Below are positions 54,135 through 55,087 of a stretch of DNA of 55,087 bases, one piece after another. The position numbers and the translations under genes were made by a program. The first letter of the stretch is position 1. Each line of letters starts with the position of its first letter. The notes beneath the pieces are model-generated. The model was not told the DNA's origin. It searched no databases and saw only the letters and a program-made list of their open reading frames with translations. This stretch comes from Mariniphaga sediminis (lineage in GTDB: Bacteria; Bacteroidota; Bacteroidia; Bacteroidales; Prolixibacteraceae): assembly GCF_003573545.1 (NCBI RefSeq), contig NZ_QWET01000027.1, positions 1 through 55,087 on the forward strand. The letters are read 5' to 3'.

Positions 54135-54593
54135 TTATCTGCATTTTTCTAGTAGCTCCTCCCCGGAAATAAATCCGTACTTTCTGAAAATCTCCTGTCC
54201 GTTTTTGTCAAGAATCAGGTGGGTTGGCACAACGGAAATTCCGAAGTATTTCATCACATTCAGGCTATTTTCATTTAGCACATTTAATACAACCACATTC
54301 ACCCTGGGGGTAGTAGCATTTTTTATTTTTTCCAGTTCGGGCTCCATTTGTTTGCAGATGGTGCAACCGCCCGATTTAAACTGAAGCAGGCTGAACTCAA
54401 AATTTTGTTTGTTTTTTGTGTAATTGAAGAGCGAATCAACCCATTCTTTTCCTGAAAGTATGGTCTCATCTCCGGCTATTTCACGCATTTTAGCTGAGAT
54501 GTAACCATTCAGGTTATCTTTCAGCAGGTAGCCCAAAAAGAGGACAATCACCAGGATGACCAGAAGAATAACCGGAAAATTTTTTCGAACCAT
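54135..54593 (-). CDS. Membrane-anchored thioredoxin-like protein
   Basis: This 152-residue protein has one N-terminal membrane helix (about residues 8-28) and a thioredoxin-like domain whose CxxC is CTIC (in SGGCTICKQME). The cis-Pro segment is VVPTHLILDKNG. The domain therefore faces the periplasm, and the protein probably reduces or oxidises disulfides or carries an unassigned electron-transfer role. It is transcribed toward the antitoxin-like gene. There is no gene on the other strand over it. Confidence 0.85.
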   Translation of the reverse strand: MVRKNFPVILLVILVIVLFLGYLLKDNLNGYISAKMREIAGDETILSGKEWVDSLFNYTKNKQNFEFSLLQFKSGGCTICKQMEPELEKIKNATTPRVNVVVLNVLNENSLNVMKYFGISVVPTHLILDKNGQEIFRKYGFISGEELLEKCR

Positions 54594-54778
54594 ATTGATA
54601 CTGTTTTTGTAAAGATAGTGGTTTCTGTTATGAGTATATGGTACCGGGAACTGATAAAAGGCAATTACGTGTAAGACGGTCTTGCTCTATTTCCCATATT
54701 CATTTTGGCTGCATGCTCAAAATAGGGAATTTTCTGCAACAGAAATCTCTTCTCATTAGGTATTTTGGAATGAATTAC

Positions 54779-54786
54779 TATATTTG
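54779..54786 (+). promoter_or_regulatory. -7 box of the tRNA-Trp promoter
   Basis: TATATTTG is a perfect match to TAnnTTTG and ends 12 bp before the mature tRNA 5' end. The corresponding -33 element at 19-20 bp upstream is weak (TTAG). Confidence 0.55.
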
Positions 54787-54798
54787 CAGTCGCAAAAT

Positions 54799-54871
54799 AC
54801 GGGTGTAGCTCAGTTGGCAGAGCACTGGTCTCCAAAACCAGGTGTCGGGAGTTCGAGTCTCTCCTCCCGTG
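54799..54871 (+). tRNA. tRNA-Trp (anticodon CCA)
   Basis: A 73-nt cloverleaf: 7-bp acceptor stem, D arm GCTC/GAGC, anticodon stem CTGGT/ACCAG with loop CTCCAAA (anticodon CCA at 54832-54834), 5-nt variable loop, T stem with loop TTCGAGT and discriminator G. The acceptor stem has one T-T mismatch (sixth pair) and the T stem one G-T pair. The 3' CCA end is not encoded. A terminator hairpin follows 20 nt later. Confidence 0.95.
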
Positions 54872-54891
54872 CGGGCCGAAAGGCAGATGAA

Positions 54892-54931
54892 AAGCGAGGT
54901 TCAGCAAGGTGTTGAACCTCGCTTGTTTTTT
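54892..54931 (+). terminator. Terminator after tRNA-Trp
   Basis: AAGCGAGGTTCA (54892-54903) pairs perfectly with TGAACCTCGCTT (54913-54924), with a GCAAGGTGT loop, followed by GTTTTTT. This is a clear intrinsic terminator and shows that the tRNA is transcribed alone. Confidence 0.88.
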
Positions 54932-54976
54932 ATTTATACAGTAAATTTTGTACGTTTATCGGATCAATTTAAATTC

Positions 54977-55015
54977 TTGTGGGGTAAGGTTTAAATTTTC
55001 AACTTTGTGGGGTAA
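54977..55015 (+). repeat. Direct repeats of TTGTGGGGTAA in front of the transposase
   Basis: TTGTGGGGTAA occurs at 54977-54987 and again at 55005-55015, 28 bp apart, in the gap between the tRNA terminator and the transposase start. They may belong to the left end of the insertion element. Confidence 0.45.
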
Positions 55016-55029
55016 AAAAATACAGAGAA

Positions 55030-55087
55030 TTGGAACAGATTGATACCTATGGTGAGCTTTTAAAACTAGTGCTCCCTGACGAGATTT
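55030..55087 (+). CDS. Transposase N-terminus, probably ISAon1 family (cut by window edge)
   Basis: Only the first 19 residues are in the window, read from the TTG at 55030: MEQIDTYGELLKLVLPDEI when the TTG is translated as Met. This resembles the N-terminal region of ISAon1-type Bacteroidota transposases, which begin with a similar DTY.ELLKL.LPE stretch. No ATG is found in frame before an upstream stop, so a TTG start is assumed. The identification rests on a short segment only. Confidence 0.45.
   Translation, partial: MEQIDTYGELLKLVLPDEI

Noticed and set aside
54665-54907. Minus-strand ORF across tRNA-Trp
   Set aside because: It is a typical false ORF opposite a tRNA gene.
1-55087. CRISPR arrays, rRNA genes, phage genes or a plasmid origin
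   Set aside because: No regularly spaced repeats, rRNA-like sequence, phage structural genes or replication genes were seen in the window.

Overview
The window looks like a chromosomal segment of a Bacteroidota bacterium, probably a marine or sediment polysaccharide degrader of the Marinilabiliales/Prolixibacteraceae type. This is inferred from the SusC/SusD pair, FecR anti-sigma factor, type IX secretion gene porD, SprB-like repeat adhesin, promoters of the TTTG / TAnnTTTG class and many Bacteroidota-type lipoproteins. Species-level placement is not possible by eye.

Layout: (A) 1-3955, minus strand: the N-terminal 1318 residues of a giant secreted choice-of-anchor L / SprB-repeat protein, cut by the window edge. 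(B) 4539-9895: two GH29 alpha-L-fucosidases, a zinc-dependent MDR dehydrogenase and an Nramp-fold transporter without the usual metal-binding motifs. (C) 10020-17557: a hexuronate module (tagaturonate epimerase-like, uxaC, kdgK, KDPG aldolase, TRAP transporter DctPQM). It has recognisable promoters, and operator-like palindromes of LacI type overlap two of them. A strong hairpin terminator closes it. (D) 17679-20251: porD and recN, a housekeeping pair. (E) 20563-50348: a large polysaccharide utilisation locus. It starts with fecR, susC and susD. It continues with two paralogous TIM-barrel-like lipoproteins, five sialidase-like beta-propellers (two with Tat signals), an iduronate-sulfatase-type sulfatase, an unassigned alpha-barrel-like protein, a metallophosphoesterase, a GxDLY/SGNH esterase, a FAD oxidoreductase and a polysaccharide deacetylase. 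It ends with an N-acetylneuraminate lyase, a sodium symporter fused to a periplasmic helical-repeat domain, and a rhamnulokinase-family kinase. (F) 50459-54593: a membrane lipoprotein with a split zinc ribbon, a MerR regulator with a B12-type sensor domain, an orphan antitoxin-like protein and a membrane thioredoxin. (G) tRNA-Trp with its own promoter and terminator, then the start of a transposase at the right edge.

How it may work together: region E probably captures and trims a sulfated, acidic glycan outside the cell and in the periplasm. It then imports an acidic sugar (SSS symporter), cleaves it (lyase) and phosphorylates a deoxysugar ketose (kinase). Region C degrades hexuronates through the KDG/KDPG route, and region B releases L-fucose. 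The exact glycan is not readable from the sequence. The most notable non-coding signal is a convergent hairpin terminator plus minus-strand promoter in the susC leader, which predicts a short cis-antisense RNA.
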